A DNA stretch of 64,000 bases from an uncultured Clostridia bacterium (GCA_934254825.1 CAKQMB010000010.1:1-64000), one strand, 5' to 3'; shown: positions 38,378 through 47,520, counted from the first letter of the stretch. Numbers and translations are program-made. Notes: generated by a model from the letters alone, not told the origin.

Positions 38378-39385
38378 TTATCGTTTAACAATCTTAATTT
38401 TCTTTAAAAGAGCGGTGTTGCCCGCGACCATTCCGCCGCCTACGACGGTTGCTATTTCCGGATCGTCAGAGATATTCGCCTTTATTGCCATATGCTCTTT
38501 GAAATACTCGTCGAGACCGGGAATTCTGCTCGTTCCGCCCGCAAAGAACACTCCGCTTCTGCGGATCTCCGCCGAAACTTCCGCGGGAAGCTTTGCGAGA
38601 ACAAGTTCTATGACCTCAAAAAGTTTATCGAAGAATATCTTCACGGGGAATAAAATATCCTGCGAGCAGACCGAAACCGAACGAGGTTTACCGCTCGTTA
38701 CGTCTCTGCCGCTGATGACCGTTCTCGCGCCGTCGTTTTCGTAAAGACTGGCAACCTGAATTTTCAAAGACTCTGCCGTTAGCGTACCGATTTTGAGGTT
38801 GAAAAACTCCTCGATATGCTTCATAATCATCGCGTCGATATTTCTTCCGCCCATATTCACGCTCACGCCCGCGATCACTCCGTCGAGCGAGACTGCGGCG
38901 ATATTTGCGGAAGTGCCGCCGATATCGACCAAAAAACAGGGGTTCGACTCGCTCAGCGGAACGCCGAGACCCAAAGCCGTTAAAATAGGCGACTCCACAA
39001 GGTCGACCGAATAAACGCCCGCGGCGGCAAAAACCCTGAGATATTTCTTTATTTCGTCGTTATCGAGACCGCAAGGAACGGATAAAAGAACCTGCGGGCG
39101 AAGGCTGAGTTTCCTGAGCGTAATTTTATTCAGGAAATTTTCGAGCATCATCGCCGCGATTTTCTCGTTGACGATAAGACCCTCGTTTATCGGGAAAACG
39201 GTTGAAGTTTTTCCCGCGGTTTTTCCGATGAGCCTTTTCGCCTCGTTTCCTACGGCTTTAACTTTTTTCTTTTGTTGTTCGTCGATGAGAACCACGCTCG
39301 GTTCAAACAAAACGACGTTCGCGCCGAGCTGGTATATCGCGGTGTTCACCGAACCCATATCGACTGCGATTATGTTTCCTCTCAT
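38378..39385 (-). CDS. MreB-family rod-shape protein, 335 aa
   Basis: The product has the actin-like phosphate 1 region VDMGSVNTAIYQLG, the phosphate 2 region LVDIGGTSANIAAV and the adenosine part FAGGTSRIPGLDEYF. It matches MreB/Mbl proteins that guide cell-wall synthesis under the membrane. No mreC or mreD lies beside it, so it may be an additional paralogue (Mbl or MreBH type). The start is ATG 39385 with AGGAGAGTATTTT. Confidence 0.88.
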   Translation of the reverse strand: MRGNIIAVDMGSVNTAIYQLGANVVLFEPSVVLIDEQQKKKVKAVGNEAKRLIGKTAGKTSTVFPINEGLIVNEKIAAMMLENFLNKITLRKLSLRPQVLLSVPCGLDNDEIKKYLRVFAAAGVYSVDLVESPILTALGLGVPLSESNPCFLVDIGGTSANIAAVSLDGVIAGVSVNMGGRNIDAMIMKHIEEFFNLKIGTLTAESLKIQVASLYENDGARTVISGRDVTSGKPRSVSVCSQDILFPVKIFFDKLFEVIELVLAKLPAEVSAEIRRSGVFFAGGTSRIPGLDEYFKEHMAIKANISDDPEIATVVGGGMVAGNTALLKKIKIVKR

Positions 39386-39494
39386 AAAATACTCTCCTGT
39401 ATCGTCCGTTCGGGTAAATACACTGTTTTTGTTTGAGTAAATTCAGTATTTTTGTTTAAGTATATGTTCTGTTTTTCGATTTAAACGCTTAATT

Positions 39495-40052
39495 TCAAAG
39501 CAAAAGATCGAGCGTGGGCTTTATCTCCGATATCGGCAACCCCACGACGTTGTCTCTGTCTCCCGAAAAGCCTTTGACAAGCGGGAAACCGTCCTGTATT
39601 CCGTACGATCCCGCCTTTCCCTTCCAGAGTCCGCTGTCCAGATAGGCGTTTATCGTTTCGTCCGAAAGCTCGAAAAACTCCACTTCGGTATCGACGCTGC
39701 CCGTTTCCGAAAAATTTTCGGTCAAAACGGCGTAACCTGTTGTCACGATGTGTTTTCTGCCCGAAAGCTTTCTGAGCATTTTCTCGGCTTCCGCCCTGTC
39801 CGCGGCTTTACCGAGAATTTCCCCGCCGACGGAAACGACGGTATCCGCGCCGAGAACGACGGCTTGTTTGTCGGAGCGGGAATACACGTCCGCAGCCTTG
39901 CTTATGGCGCATCTTACCGAAAACTTTTTGGCGGAACACGTTTTATCGAACGCATCCTCTTTATCGCTCGGGACTATTTCGAATTCGTAACCCTCGCGCG
40001 ACAAAATCTCTTTTCTTCGCGGAGAACCGCTTGCAAGAATAAATTTTTTCAT
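39495..40052 (-). CDS. maf: Maf-like nucleoside triphosphate pyrophosphatase, 185 aa
   Basis: The product begins MKKFILASGSPRRKEILSREGYEF, the SPRR signature of Maf, and has GADTVVSVGGEILGKAAD and the closing YGIQDGFPLVKGFSGDRDNVVGLP. Full length. Maf hydrolyses modified or mispaired nucleoside triphosphates and is linked to septum control. It lies between the mreB homologue and the RNase P RNA gene. Confidence 0.93.
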   Translation of the reverse strand: MKKFILASGSPRRKEILSREGYEFEIVPSDKEDAFDKTCSAKKFSVRCAISKAADVYSRSDKQAVVLGADTVVSVGGEILGKAADRAEAEKMLRKLSGRKHIVTTGYAVLTENFSETGSVDTEVEFFELSDETINAYLDSGLWKGKAGSYGIQDGFPLVKGFSGDRDNVVGLPISEIKPTLDLLL

Positions 40053-40147
40053 AATTCCGTAATAGATTATATAATATTTTATACATTTTGTAAAGTATTT
40101 AGCCTATACGCAACGGTTTTCCTTGATTAAACGACGATGGAAAAATA

Positions 40148-40174
40148 AAAAACCGCAGAAAATAATCCGCGGTT
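40148..40174 (-). terminator. Terminator of the RNase P RNA gene
   Basis: On the minus strand AAACCGC and GCGGTTT form a hairpin followed by a T run. It lies about 40 bases beyond the 3' end of rnpB. Confidence 0.8.
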
Positions 40175-40212
40175 TAACGCCGCGGGAGATCCGCGGTCTG
40201 ATTTAAAAATAT

Positions 40213-40553
40213 CGAGAAGGTCTGTAAGCCGAGTTCTGTCATTTAATACGGTTATCTATCTACTCTTACCGTTGCCGATAAGCTCTAGCGACGTTTTACA
40301 GGCAGTCCCGACCGGCTGTCTTGCGGACTGCCCCTATCTTGCTCCGGATGGGGTTTACACAGCGCGTCTCGTCTCCGAGCCGCCGGTGAGCTCTTACCTC
40401 GCCTTTTCATCCTTACAAGGTTTCCCTTGCGGTAATTTTCTGTTGCACTTTCCTTAAAGTCACCTTCACCGTCCGTTAGGCGGCATCCTGCCGTGCGGAG
40501 CTCGGACTTTCCTCGTCAGATTTCTCTGCCGCAACCGTACAACCTTCTCGACG
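40213..40553 (-). ncRNA. rnpB: RNase P RNA (rnpB)
   Basis: Read on the minus strand, the 5' part has the conserved run GAGGAAAGTCCGAGCTC, and the 3' part has ACAGAACTCGGCTTACAGACC. The terminal helix pairs CGAGAAGGT with ACCTTCTCG. It is about 340 nt, the usual size. RNase P trims tRNA 5' ends, including those of the tRNA array in the element. Confidence 0.97.
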
Positions 40554-40560
40554 ATTACCG

Positions 40561-40589
40561 ATTATATCACAAACCGCCGCGTTTGTCTA
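40561..40589 (-). promoter_or_regulatory. rnpB promoter
   Basis: On the minus strand TAGACA (40584-40589) and TATAAT (40561-40566) have a 17-base spacer, placing the start near 40554, exactly at the 5' end of rnpB. Confidence 0.75.
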
Positions 40590-40649
40590 CCTTTTAAAGC
40601 AGATTTTAGTTTTATCGGATCGAAATGCAATCGCCTTTTTGCGCGACGT

Positions 40650-41720
40650 TTAATCTTTTTCGTCCGTAAGTCGTTTTTCCCTGTCGGCAATCGTTAAAGC
40701 TTCGACCATTGCGTCGATATCGCCGAGCAGAAATTCGTCGAGATTATAAGCCGTGTAACCGATACGATGATCGGTAATTCTCCCTTGCGGGAAATTGTAA
40801 GTTCTTATTCTTTCCGACCTATCGCCCGTGCCTATCTGATTTTTTCTGTTTTCGGCGTACTCGTTTTGATACTGGCTGTTATAATAATCGTAAAGGCGGC
40901 TTTTCATAACTTTCATCGCCTTTTCTCTGTTTTTGAGCTGAGAACGCTCGTCCTGACAAGTAACGACGATACCCGTCGGCAAATGAGTCATTCGTATGCA
41001 CGATTCGGTTTTGTTGACGTGTTGCCCGCCCGCGCCCGAAGAACGGTAAGTATCGATTTTCAAGTCCTTTTCGTCGATATTTATCTCCACGTCCACGGCT
41101 TCGGGAAGAACGGCGACAGTTACCGTCGAAGTCTGAATTCTGCCTTGCGACTCCGTTTCGGGAACGCGCTGAACGCGATGAACGCCGCTTTCGAATTTCA
41201 GTTTTGCGTACGCGCCTTTGCCGCTTATCGAAAAGACGACTTCTTTTATGCCGCCGAGTTCGGTTTCGTTTATGTCGATCTCTTCCGTTTTCCACCTGTT
41301 TTTATCGGCGTAACGGGAATACATACGATAAAGATCGCTCGCAAAAAGCGCGGCTTCCTCTCCGCCCGCTCCGCTTCGGATTTCGACGATTACGTTTTTG
41401 TCGTCGTCGGGATTTTTCGGAAGCAAAAGCACTTTAAGCTCGGTTTTAAGGTTTTCTATCTTCTCTTTGCACTCGATAATCTCGGTTTCGAGAAGGTCTT
41501 TCATCTCCTTATCCGTTTCGGTTTTCAGCTCTTTTTCGAGATTTTCTCTTTCCTCTTCGGCGGATTTGTATTCGCCGTACTTCAAAGCCGTTTCTTCGAT
41601 ATCGCTTCTCTCTTTTGCGTACTTTTTCCAGGTTGCCATATCGGATAAAACCGCGCCGTCAGCCAAAAGCTCGCCTAATTTTTCGTATCTTTCGTAAATT
41701 TCATCGAGTTTTCGGTTCAT
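40650..41720 (-). CDS. prfA: Peptide chain release factor 1, 356 aa
   Basis: The product carries the GGQ motif in SSGAGGQHVNKTESCIR and the EIRSGAGGEEAALFASDLYRM opening of domain 2. Full length. RF1 reads UAA and UAG stop codons. Its start overlaps the stop of the yqhQ-prmC fusion gene by 4 bases, so the two are co-translated, and the fusion protein's PrmC half modifies this factor's GGQ Gln. Confidence 0.96.
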   Translation of the reverse strand: MNRKLDEIYERYEKLGELLADGAVLSDMATWKKYAKERSDIEETALKYGEYKSAEEERENLEKELKTETDKEMKDLLETEIIECKEKIENLKTELKVLLLPKNPDDDKNVIVEIRSGAGGEEAALFASDLYRMYSRYADKNRWKTEEIDINETELGGIKEVVFSISGKGAYAKLKFESGVHRVQRVPETESQGRIQTSTVTVAVLPEAVDVEINIDEKDLKIDTYRSSGAGGQHVNKTESCIRMTHLPTGIVVTCQDERSQLKNREKAMKVMKSRLYDYYNSQYQNEYAENRKNQIGTGDRSERIRTYNFPQGRITDHRIGYTAYNLDEFLLGDIDAMVEALTIADREKRLTDEKD

Positions 41721-43501
41721 TTAAGTTCCGCCTTTATTATTCTGTCCACACCCGAAATGTCTTTTATGATTTCGACGTCGAAATCGTTTTCGAGCATCTT
41801 TTTTATATCTTCCGCCTGACCTGTTCCCGCTTCGAGGAACAAAAGTCCTTTTTCGTTAAGTCTCTCTTTCGCGCCCGCGCAGATACGCCTGTAAAAATCG
41901 AGTCCGTCCGCTCCGCCGTCGAGGGCGAGATGCGGTTCGTAATCTTTAACGACTTCGTCAAGAGTTCCGATATCTTCCGTTTTTATATAGGGAGGATTGG
42001 AGACAATTACGTCGAATTTATCGGTTAAGTCCCCGTATAAGTCGATTAACGCGGTTTTCACGTCGGCATCGAAAAGTTTGAAATTAGTCTCGGCAACGTC
42101 CAGCGCGTCTTTGGAAACGTCCGTTGCGGTAACTTTCGCGCCGCTCTTTTTGCTTACGACAAGGGCTATCGCGCCGCTTCCCGTACACAAATCAAGAACG
42201 GTGCTGTCCTTATTTACGCATTTTAAAACTTCGGAAACAAGTTCTTCGGTTTCGGGTCTCGGAATTAAAACCCTCTCGTCGACCTTTATTTCATAACCGT
42301 AAAAATCGCAATTACCGAGAACGTAACAAAGAGGTTTACCTTTCAGCCGTTGCTCGGCAAGTTCGTTTATTTTATCTATATCGGAAGCTTTAACTTTCGT
42401 TTCGCCGTTAAGCTCGCTTCGTTTTATACCCGTTACGATAGAAATAATCCATTCCGCGTCCACGGGGTCTGCACCGTTTTCCTCGAATTTCTTGCAAAGA
42501 TTGCTTTTGATCGACGAAACCTTTTCGGGGCAAACGAATTTACACTCGGGTTCGTTCGGATCTTCGTCCATTTTCAGAACCTTATTGAACGCCGCGATCG
42601 CGACTTCCATCATTCCGTCGTCGGGTTCTTTGGTGGTGAGTTTCTGTAACAGCAACCCGGGAAGTTTAAGGGGATAAACGAGCGGGCTGTCCGTTTTTGC
42701 GAGAAGTTTCAAAAGCTCGTAAGAAAGCCCTGCAACAAGCGGCAACAAGACCACTCGCGACAAAATTTTAAGCCAGATATTTTCGTTTATCGCAGGGATA
42801 AGCGCGCCTACGACCGAATACACCAGAATACTCACGAGCATAACGAAAAACATAAACGTTGTTCCGCATCTGTCGTGTACTCTTCTGCATTTTTTTACGT
42901 TTTCGACCGTTAAATCAAGACCCTTTTCATAGCACGTTATCGTTTTATGCTCCGCCCCGTGATACATATATGTGCGTTTTATATCTTTTAAAAGAGACGT
43001 AAACAATATGTAACCGACGAAAATCGCTATTCTTATAAGCCCCTCGATAAGATTGCGGACGAGGTTCATCTCGGGAAACGCGTTTTTGAAAAGATTGCCG
43101 AGTACTGTGGGCAAAATGAAGAACAAGGCTATCGAAAAGACAAGCCCGAGCGCCACGCCGAAGAACAAAACGACGTCCATTATGTCGATTTTAAAGGTCT
43201 TCGCGAGCCATTTTTCGAACTTGGAAGGCTCTTCGTCGTCCCCGCCGTAAACCTCGGCGGAACGCATAAGAATTTTCGTACCCGTAACGAGCGACGAAAA
43301 GAAATTGACGACTCCTCTGACGATCGGAAGCTTTACGAAAAAATTTTTCTTTTCGGGCGGCGTAATTCGTTCCGCTTCGACGCGGATTTTTCCGTCCGAA
43401 TCCCTTACCGCCGTGGCGATACCCGTTCTGCCGCGCATCATAACGCCTTCTAAAACGGCTTGCCCGCCTATGGAAGTTTTTTTGACTTTTTTATCTCTCA
43501 T
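41717..43501 (-). CDS. YqhQ-like (DUF1385) membrane domain fused to PrmC release-factor methyltransferase, 594 aa
   Basis: Residues about 1-310 are DUF1385/YqhQ: GGQAVLEGVMMRGR, several membrane segments (FSIALFFILPTVL, FVGYILFTSLL, FVMLVSILVYSVVGALI) and HGAEHKTITCYE. Residues about 320-594 are PrmC: an N-terminal helical domain, then LDLCTGSGAIALVVSKKS and the NPPY catalytic motif (VSNPPYI). PrmC methylates the GGQ Gln of release factors. The fusion keeps both parts full length. It lies just before prfA on the transcript. The role of the membrane half is unknown. Confidence 0.9.
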   Translation of the reverse strand: MRDKKVKKTSIGGQAVLEGVMMRGRTGIATAVRDSDGKIRVEAERITPPEKKNFFVKLPIVRGVVNFFSSLVTGTKILMRSAEVYGGDDEEPSKFEKWLAKTFKIDIMDVVLFFGVALGLVFSIALFFILPTVLGNLFKNAFPEMNLVRNLIEGLIRIAIFVGYILFTSLLKDIKRTYMYHGAEHKTITCYEKGLDLTVENVKKCRRVHDRCGTTFMFFVMLVSILVYSVVGALIPAINENIWLKILSRVVLLPLVAGLSYELLKLLAKTDSPLVYPLKLPGLLLQKLTTKEPDDGMMEVAIAAFNKVLKMDEDPNEPECKFVCPEKVSSIKSNLCKKFEENGADPVDAEWIISIVTGIKRSELNGETKVKASDIDKINELAEQRLKGKPLCYVLGNCDFYGYEIKVDERVLIPRPETEELVSEVLKCVNKDSTVLDLCTGSGAIALVVSKKSGAKVTATDVSKDALDVAETNFKLFDADVKTALIDLYGDLTDKFDVIVSNPPYIKTEDIGTLDEVVKDYEPHLALDGGADGLDFYRRICAGAKERLNEKGLLFLEAGTGQAEDIKKMLENDFDVEIIKDISGVDRIIKAELK

Positions 43502-43666
43502 TTATATACCGTTCTGAAATTTATATACCGTTTTAAAATTCGGGATTATGAGCCTGTAAACCTCGTGCGGCTACGTTCATACCCGATATTTCCGAATATA
43601 AAATAAGCCCTAAGGATAAAACCATAGGGCAAAATTTCGCTGTTTTGCCTATAAAAGGCAAAAAAA

Positions 43667-43870
43667 TTAAAGACCGAATCTTTTCTTGAATTTATCAACG
43701 CGTCCGCCTGTATCGACAAGTTTCTGCTTGCCGGTGAAGAACGGATGGCATTTACTGCAAATATCGACTTTGATTACGTCGACGTTCTTGGTAGTTCCCG
43801 TTTCAAACTTTTCTCCGCAAGCGCACTGGACGGTGACAATTTTATATTTAGGATGAATATCCGCTTTCAT
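43667..43870 (-). CDS. rpmE: 50S ribosomal protein L31, 67 aa
   Basis: The product begins MKADIHPKYKIVTVQCACGEKFETGTTK and has four Cys in two pairs (CACGEKF and CSKC), giving the zinc-binding form of L31. Start ATG 43870 has AGGTG at the right spacing; an in-frame GTG at 43879 is less likely. The next 140 bases contain a stem (CCCTA/TAGGG at 43614-43628) that may terminate it. Confidence 0.95.
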   Translation of the reverse strand: MKADIHPKYKIVTVQCACGEKFETGTTKNVDVIKVDICSKCHPFFTGKQKLVDTGGRVDKFKKRFGL

Positions 43871-44050
43871 ATTTTTCACCTCTCTGAACTTAATGCTATA
43901 TCATTATAGCGTATTTTTACGACTATGTCAAACGTTTAAATCAAAAATGACTAAATTTTCTTAATTATTTTGGTACTTTTTTGCTTGCAAAATAAAAGAG
44001 ATTACTATATAATGAAGTAAATGGGGCAGATTGCTCCGAAGGTGGTATCA

Positions 44051-45076
44051 ATGAGAGGTTGGCAAATAACCGAACCGGGCAAAATCGGTGAAATCAATAA
44101 AATAGAAAGTTTAAGCGGAGTCGACAGCGTTAAGATAAAGCTCACGCGCACGCTTATCACCGAAGAAGACGTAGCGATTTTTGCGGGCGACGATAAATCG
44201 GTAAAACTTCCGATAATCCCAGGCAGAGCGGCGGTCGGACAGATCACCGAACTCGGACAGCCGTCGCCTTATCTCGATAAAGGCGTGAGAGTTTTTCTTT
44301 CTCCCGTTAAAGCGTGCGGCGAATGTTATCACTGCACCAACGGTAAACCCGAAAAATGCTACAATTTCAAGGTTGCGGGGCGTAATTCCGACGGTTTTTT
44401 GAAAGATTTCGCCGTTCTCGATTCGGACGAGGTTTATCCTCTTCCGCAAACCGTTAAGGACGACGACGCCGTTTATATCGACTATGTTACGCTCGCCGTT
44501 TCCGCGATCGATAAACTCAATATCGAAAAAGGACAGCATATCGCGATTTTCGGCTCGTCCGTTTTAGGCTCGATAATCGCTCAGCTTATTATTTATTATC
44601 AGGGCGTACCCATTCTTGTCGGTAACGACGACAACGAACTTCTGCTCGCCAAAAAATCGGGCATTTACTACACCGTCAAAGCTTCGCAAAGAACGGACAA
44701 GGAAGTCGCTTCGTTCACAAGCGGAAGAATGGCGGAAAAGGTGGTTTATCTCACCCGTTCGGGAATCCCCGCGGAACTTGCTTACAAAGTAGCCGCGCCT
44801 TCCGCAACGGTCGCGCTTGTCGGTTACTCCTCGCCAAATCTGAAAGTTCCTTTCGGTACGGCAATGAGCAAACAACTCACAAACGTGTGCGTTACGAACG
44901 GTTACGGAAACGCCGAAGCGGCGATAAATATTTTATCGAACAAAGCAATCGACCTTTCCAATTACAAGCTCCCCGTAACAAAAATGGAAGCGATAGAAAA
45001 GAATATGGCGGAGCGTCTCGAAATTTACAAGGCGGGAAATATTGTCCCGGGGCTTCTTGTAAATATGCTCGGGTAA
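44051..45076 (+). CDS. MDR-family (alcohol-dehydrogenase-like) protein, 341 aa
   Basis: I chose ATG 44051 (GGTGGTATCA precedes it) over ATG 44021. The structural zinc lobe is present, CGECYHCTNGKPEKC. The catalytic zinc site of ordinary members is missing: the usual Cys and the GHE-type His-Glu are replaced by ITEEDVAIFAG and IIPGRAAVG. The Rossmann part is FGSSVLGSIIAQLI. It therefore may reduce its substrate without catalytic zinc, or act otherwise. It stands alone on the plus strand. Confidence 0.78.
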   Translation: MRGWQITEPGKIGEINKIESLSGVDSVKIKLTRTLITEEDVAIFAGDDKSVKLPIIPGRAAVGQITELGQPSPYLDKGVRVFLSPVKACGECYHCTNGKPEKCYNFKVAGRNSDGFLKDFAVLDSDEVYPLPQTVKDDDAVYIDYVTLAVSAIDKLNIEKGQHIAIFGSSVLGSIIAQLIIYYQGVPILVGNDDNELLLAKKSGIYYTVKASQRTDKEVASFTSGRMAEKVVYLTRSGIPAELAYKVAAPSATVALVGYSSPNLKVPFGTAMSKQLTNVCVTNGYGNAEAAINILSNKAIDLSNYKLPVTKMEAIEKNMAERLEIYKAGNIVPGLLVNMLG

Positions 45077-45099
45077 TAAAAATTTAAGTTTAATCATTT

Positions 45100-45281
45100 G
45101 CGGGCGATCAGTGAATCGCCCCTTACTTTATATAAGACAGGCAGGCATAAGCAGCCTTGCAACTTTATCAAACAACAGCGGGCGATCGGTGAATCGCCCC
45201 TTTTTTATATAACAAGCAAAGATAATCGGTATCGGCACACAACTCTATAAAACAAATGCGGGCGACAATTTATCACCCGCA
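45100..45281. repeat. Three tandem hairpins with GGGCGAT...ATCGCCC cores
   Basis: GGGCGAT/ATCGCCC hairpins lie at 45102-45121 and 45180-45199, and a GCGGG...CCCGC hairpin at 45258-45280, spaced 78 to 79 bases. The second is followed by a T run and may terminate the gene at 44051. Repeating the unit three times suggests a REP-like element. Confidence 0.65.
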
Positions 45282-45288
45282 TACATTA

Positions 45289-45861
45289 TTATGTTTTGTT
45301 TAACTTTTTATATATCGTTCTGATTATAAAATAAGAAATCGTTGCGGCTATCCCTCCGACGATCAAACCGCCGAGGACGTCCGAAGCGTAATGCACGACA
45401 AAATAGACCCTCGTAAAACCCATAACGAGCGGAATAAACAAAAACGCCCACGAAAAACGTTTGTTAAAAGACAAAAACAGCGAAACCCCGAACGCCGTCG
45501 CAGCCGTGGTATGCCCCGACGGGAACGAATAGCCGCTCTCAACCAAACTCCCCGCTGCTTTCCATACCGTGTAAAACTCCGAGGTCGTATCGGAAAAAGG
45601 TCGTTGTCGCGCGACGACGTTTTTCAGTATAATATTGGTAAACAAAAACCCGAAAACAAGCGCAAGCAAAGCGGAAAAACCCGTTTTTCTCGTCTTTTTG
45701 AAAAACAGCATTATAGCGGCGGCGATAATGAAAATCAACCCCGCGTTTCCGCTTAACGTTATCGCTTTGAAAATCGGCGTGAAAACAACTCCGCACGACA
45801 AACGCAAACCGTCCGCGATTTTCAGAAAAAACAAATCAACGGGCAATAATAATTCAAACAT
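45289..45861 (-). CDS. PAP2-family phosphatase, probably undecaprenyl-PP phosphatase type, 190 aa
   Basis: The product has several membrane segments and the three PAP2 motifs: KNVVARQRP, SFPSGHTTAA and VHYASDVLGG. Full length. Many members remove phosphate from undecaprenyl diphosphate. The DUF368 protein gene (PopT type), which moves undecaprenyl phosphate across the membrane, lies 50 bases upstream, so the pair would serve lipid-carrier recycling. Confidence 0.85.
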   Translation of the reverse strand: MFELLLPVDLFFLKIADGLRLSCGVVFTPIFKAITLSGNAGLIFIIAAAIMLFFKKTRKTGFSALLALVFGFLFTNIILKNVVARQRPFSDTTSEFYTVWKAAGSLVESGYSFPSGHTTAATAFGVSLFLSFNKRFSWAFLFIPLVMGFTRVYFVVHYASDVLGGLIVGGIAATISYFIIRTIYKKLNKT

Positions 45862-45911
45862 ATCCTTTTTATAGCTTCGCCGACCCGTTTTCGGCGGGTC
45901 GGCGATCGTAA

Positions 45912-46868
45912 TTATTTTACGTTTTTATTTCTCTCGTATTTAACAAGCTTATACGCAAGGAAAATTCCCGCAACGAACAAAATTATTCCGCAAATCAATT
46001 CCGCGACGGGCAAACCGTTTTCCGCCCAACCGACGTAAACCGCGTAAGTTTCGGGATTGAAAAACATAGTTATCGCCGCGCCGAGCGAAAGACCGGCAAT
46101 GAGATTGAACGAATTCGTTCTGTGTTTTTCGATTATTCCCGAAAGAATTTTCGAGAAAGTCAGAAGCCCCGCGATGAAGCCGACGAGAAGACACACGAAA
46201 ATCATAAGAACGGGAATATTTTGAAAAAGCCCGAACCCGACCGAATTCATAAGCGGCGTGAAATAGCCGAATATCATTAAAAGCGCGGTTGCGGAAAGCC
46301 CCGGGACTATCTGAGTTATCGCTATCGCGTAACCTAAAACGACAAACATTATATAATGATATATCCTGAGATTTTCGAGAGTACGCTCTGCCCCGCCCGA
46401 TACGACCGATATTACGGACGAAGCTATCGGAATAAGTATGCCGAGAATAAATAAAATATTTCTCAGCGGCGTACGCGATTTATCCTCTAACTGATCGGAA
46501 ATCGCGGGAAACGAGCCGAACATAAGCCCCGCAAACAGCGCGATGACCGTGAACGGAAACAAATTAAGCAGTTGCTTTACTCCGAAAAATCCGCCGATTA
46601 TGCCGATTATGCCGCCGATTATTATCGGCAACAAAAACATAAAACATTTTTTGAATTTCTTAAAGACGTTGCCCATTGCGAAAAGCAATTTTTCGTATAA
46701 TCCGAAAATTATCGCGACCGCCGCGCCGCTTACGCCTGGGACGATTATCGCGAGACCGATAAAAATCCCGAGCAATCCGCCTTTGAAAATCTGCCTTTTA
46801 TTTTCGTATTCGAGCGAAACTTCTTCTTTCGAAGCGATTTCGTCTTTGGAAATGATTTCCTCTCCCAT
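45912..46868 (-). CDS. DUF368 membrane protein (PopT-type undecaprenyl phosphate translocase), 318 aa
   Basis: The product begins MGEEIISKDEIASKEEVSLEYENKRQ, then GGLLGIFIGLAIIVPGVSGAAVAII. It has about eight membrane segments in two similar halves (the second GYAIAITQIVPGLSATALLMIFG), both with the IVPG(V/L)S motif typical of DUF368. Members of this family were shown to return undecaprenyl phosphate to the inner face of the membrane. Start behind AAAAGGAGTATGGT. Confidence 0.85.
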   Translation of the reverse strand: MGEEIISKDEIASKEEVSLEYENKRQIFKGGLLGIFIGLAIIVPGVSGAAVAIIFGLYEKLLFAMGNVFKKFKKCFMFLLPIIIGGIIGIIGGFFGVKQLLNLFPFTVIALFAGLMFGSFPAISDQLEDKSRTPLRNILFILGILIPIASSVISVVSGGAERTLENLRIYHYIMFVVLGYAIAITQIVPGLSATALLMIFGYFTPLMNSVGFGLFQNIPVLMIFVCLLVGFIAGLLTFSKILSGIIEKHRTNSFNLIAGLSLGAAITMFFNPETYAVYVGWAENGLPVAELICGIILFVAGIFLAYKLVKYERNKNVK

Positions 46869-46955
46869 ACCATACTCCTTTTGCTGATTTTTACTATATC
46901 ATTATATCATATGTTTACATAAATGTCGCTAAAACAAATGTAAAGTTTATGTAAA

Positions 46956-46999
46956 GTTTTTAGTCGAAAATACGCCGTCAGACCAAAGTTCGTATTATA
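46956..46999. repeat. Partial copy of the 34.1-kb inverted-repeat element
   Basis: The run AATACGCCGTCAGACC followed by TTCGTATTAT resembles the outer end and flank of the element at 34210-34240. It suggests a dispersed family. Confidence 0.55.
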
Positions 47000-47007
47000 C
47001 TTTGCCG

Positions 47008-47448
47008 TCATTCGTGAGCAAAATCGTACAGTTTTTGTACATTTTCGGGGAGCGAGGACGGAAGCATGGCTTTTATATTCTCTTCCCCGCCGTCTTTTAT
47101 CGCCGTTTCGTAATACCAGCACTTAAATTCGAGCATCGCGAGAGTTTTTCTGAGTTTTTCCATTTCCTCTTCGACGGCGATTTTCCTTTCCTCGAATATT
47201 TTCTTTCTTTCCTCGTAAGTTTCCTTACCCATTCGGCAAAGACCGATAAACTTCTTGATATCTTTGATTTCGAGTCCCGTTTTTTTGAGACACTCGATTA
47301 TTCTCAGCGTTTCTACGTCGCTTTCTCTGAATTTTCTTATGCCCGAAGATCTCGGAATGTCCGTAAAAAGCCCTTCTCTGTCGTAAAATCTGAGCGTTGA
47401 AGCGGGTATGTCGAACATATCCGAAACCGAACCTATCGTGTATTCCAT
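47008..47448 (-). CDS. MerR-family transcription regulator, 146 aa
   Basis: ATG 47448 has AAAGGAAATT before it. The winged-helix head is MEYTIGSVSDMFDIPASTLRFYDREGLF and the dimerisation helix follows (EEEMEKLRKTLAMLEFKCWYYE). The C-terminus is short and lacks an obvious metal site. The divergent aldo-keto reductase genes start at 47603, and the promoter between has the 19-base spacer used by MerR regulators. It probably senses a small electrophile or redox signal. Confidence 0.9.
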   Translation of the reverse strand: MEYTIGSVSDMFDIPASTLRFYDREGLFTDIPRSSGIRKFRESDVETLRIIECLKKTGLEIKDIKKFIGLCRMGKETYEERKKIFEERKIAVEEEMEKLRKTLAMLEFKCWYYETAIKDGGEENIKAMLPSSLPENVQKLYDFAHE

Positions 47449-47489
47449 AATTTCCTTTAAAAATTTTTTGGTTATTTCACAAAAATAGC

Positions 47490-47520
47490 TTGACTTAAAG
47501 TTAAGTTTAAGTGATATGAT
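47490..47520 (+). promoter_or_regulatory. MerR-type promoter with 19-bp spacer and dyad operator
   Basis: TTGACT (47490-47495) and TATGAT (47515-47520) are 19 bases apart. The region from ACTTAAAG to GTTTAAGT is an imperfect dyad centred in the spacer. It drives the aldo-keto reductase operon and faces merR. Confidence 0.8.

Noticed and set aside
45100..45281. CRISPR array
   Set aside because: Only three imperfect units with hairpin cores and similar spacers; no cas genes are present in the window.
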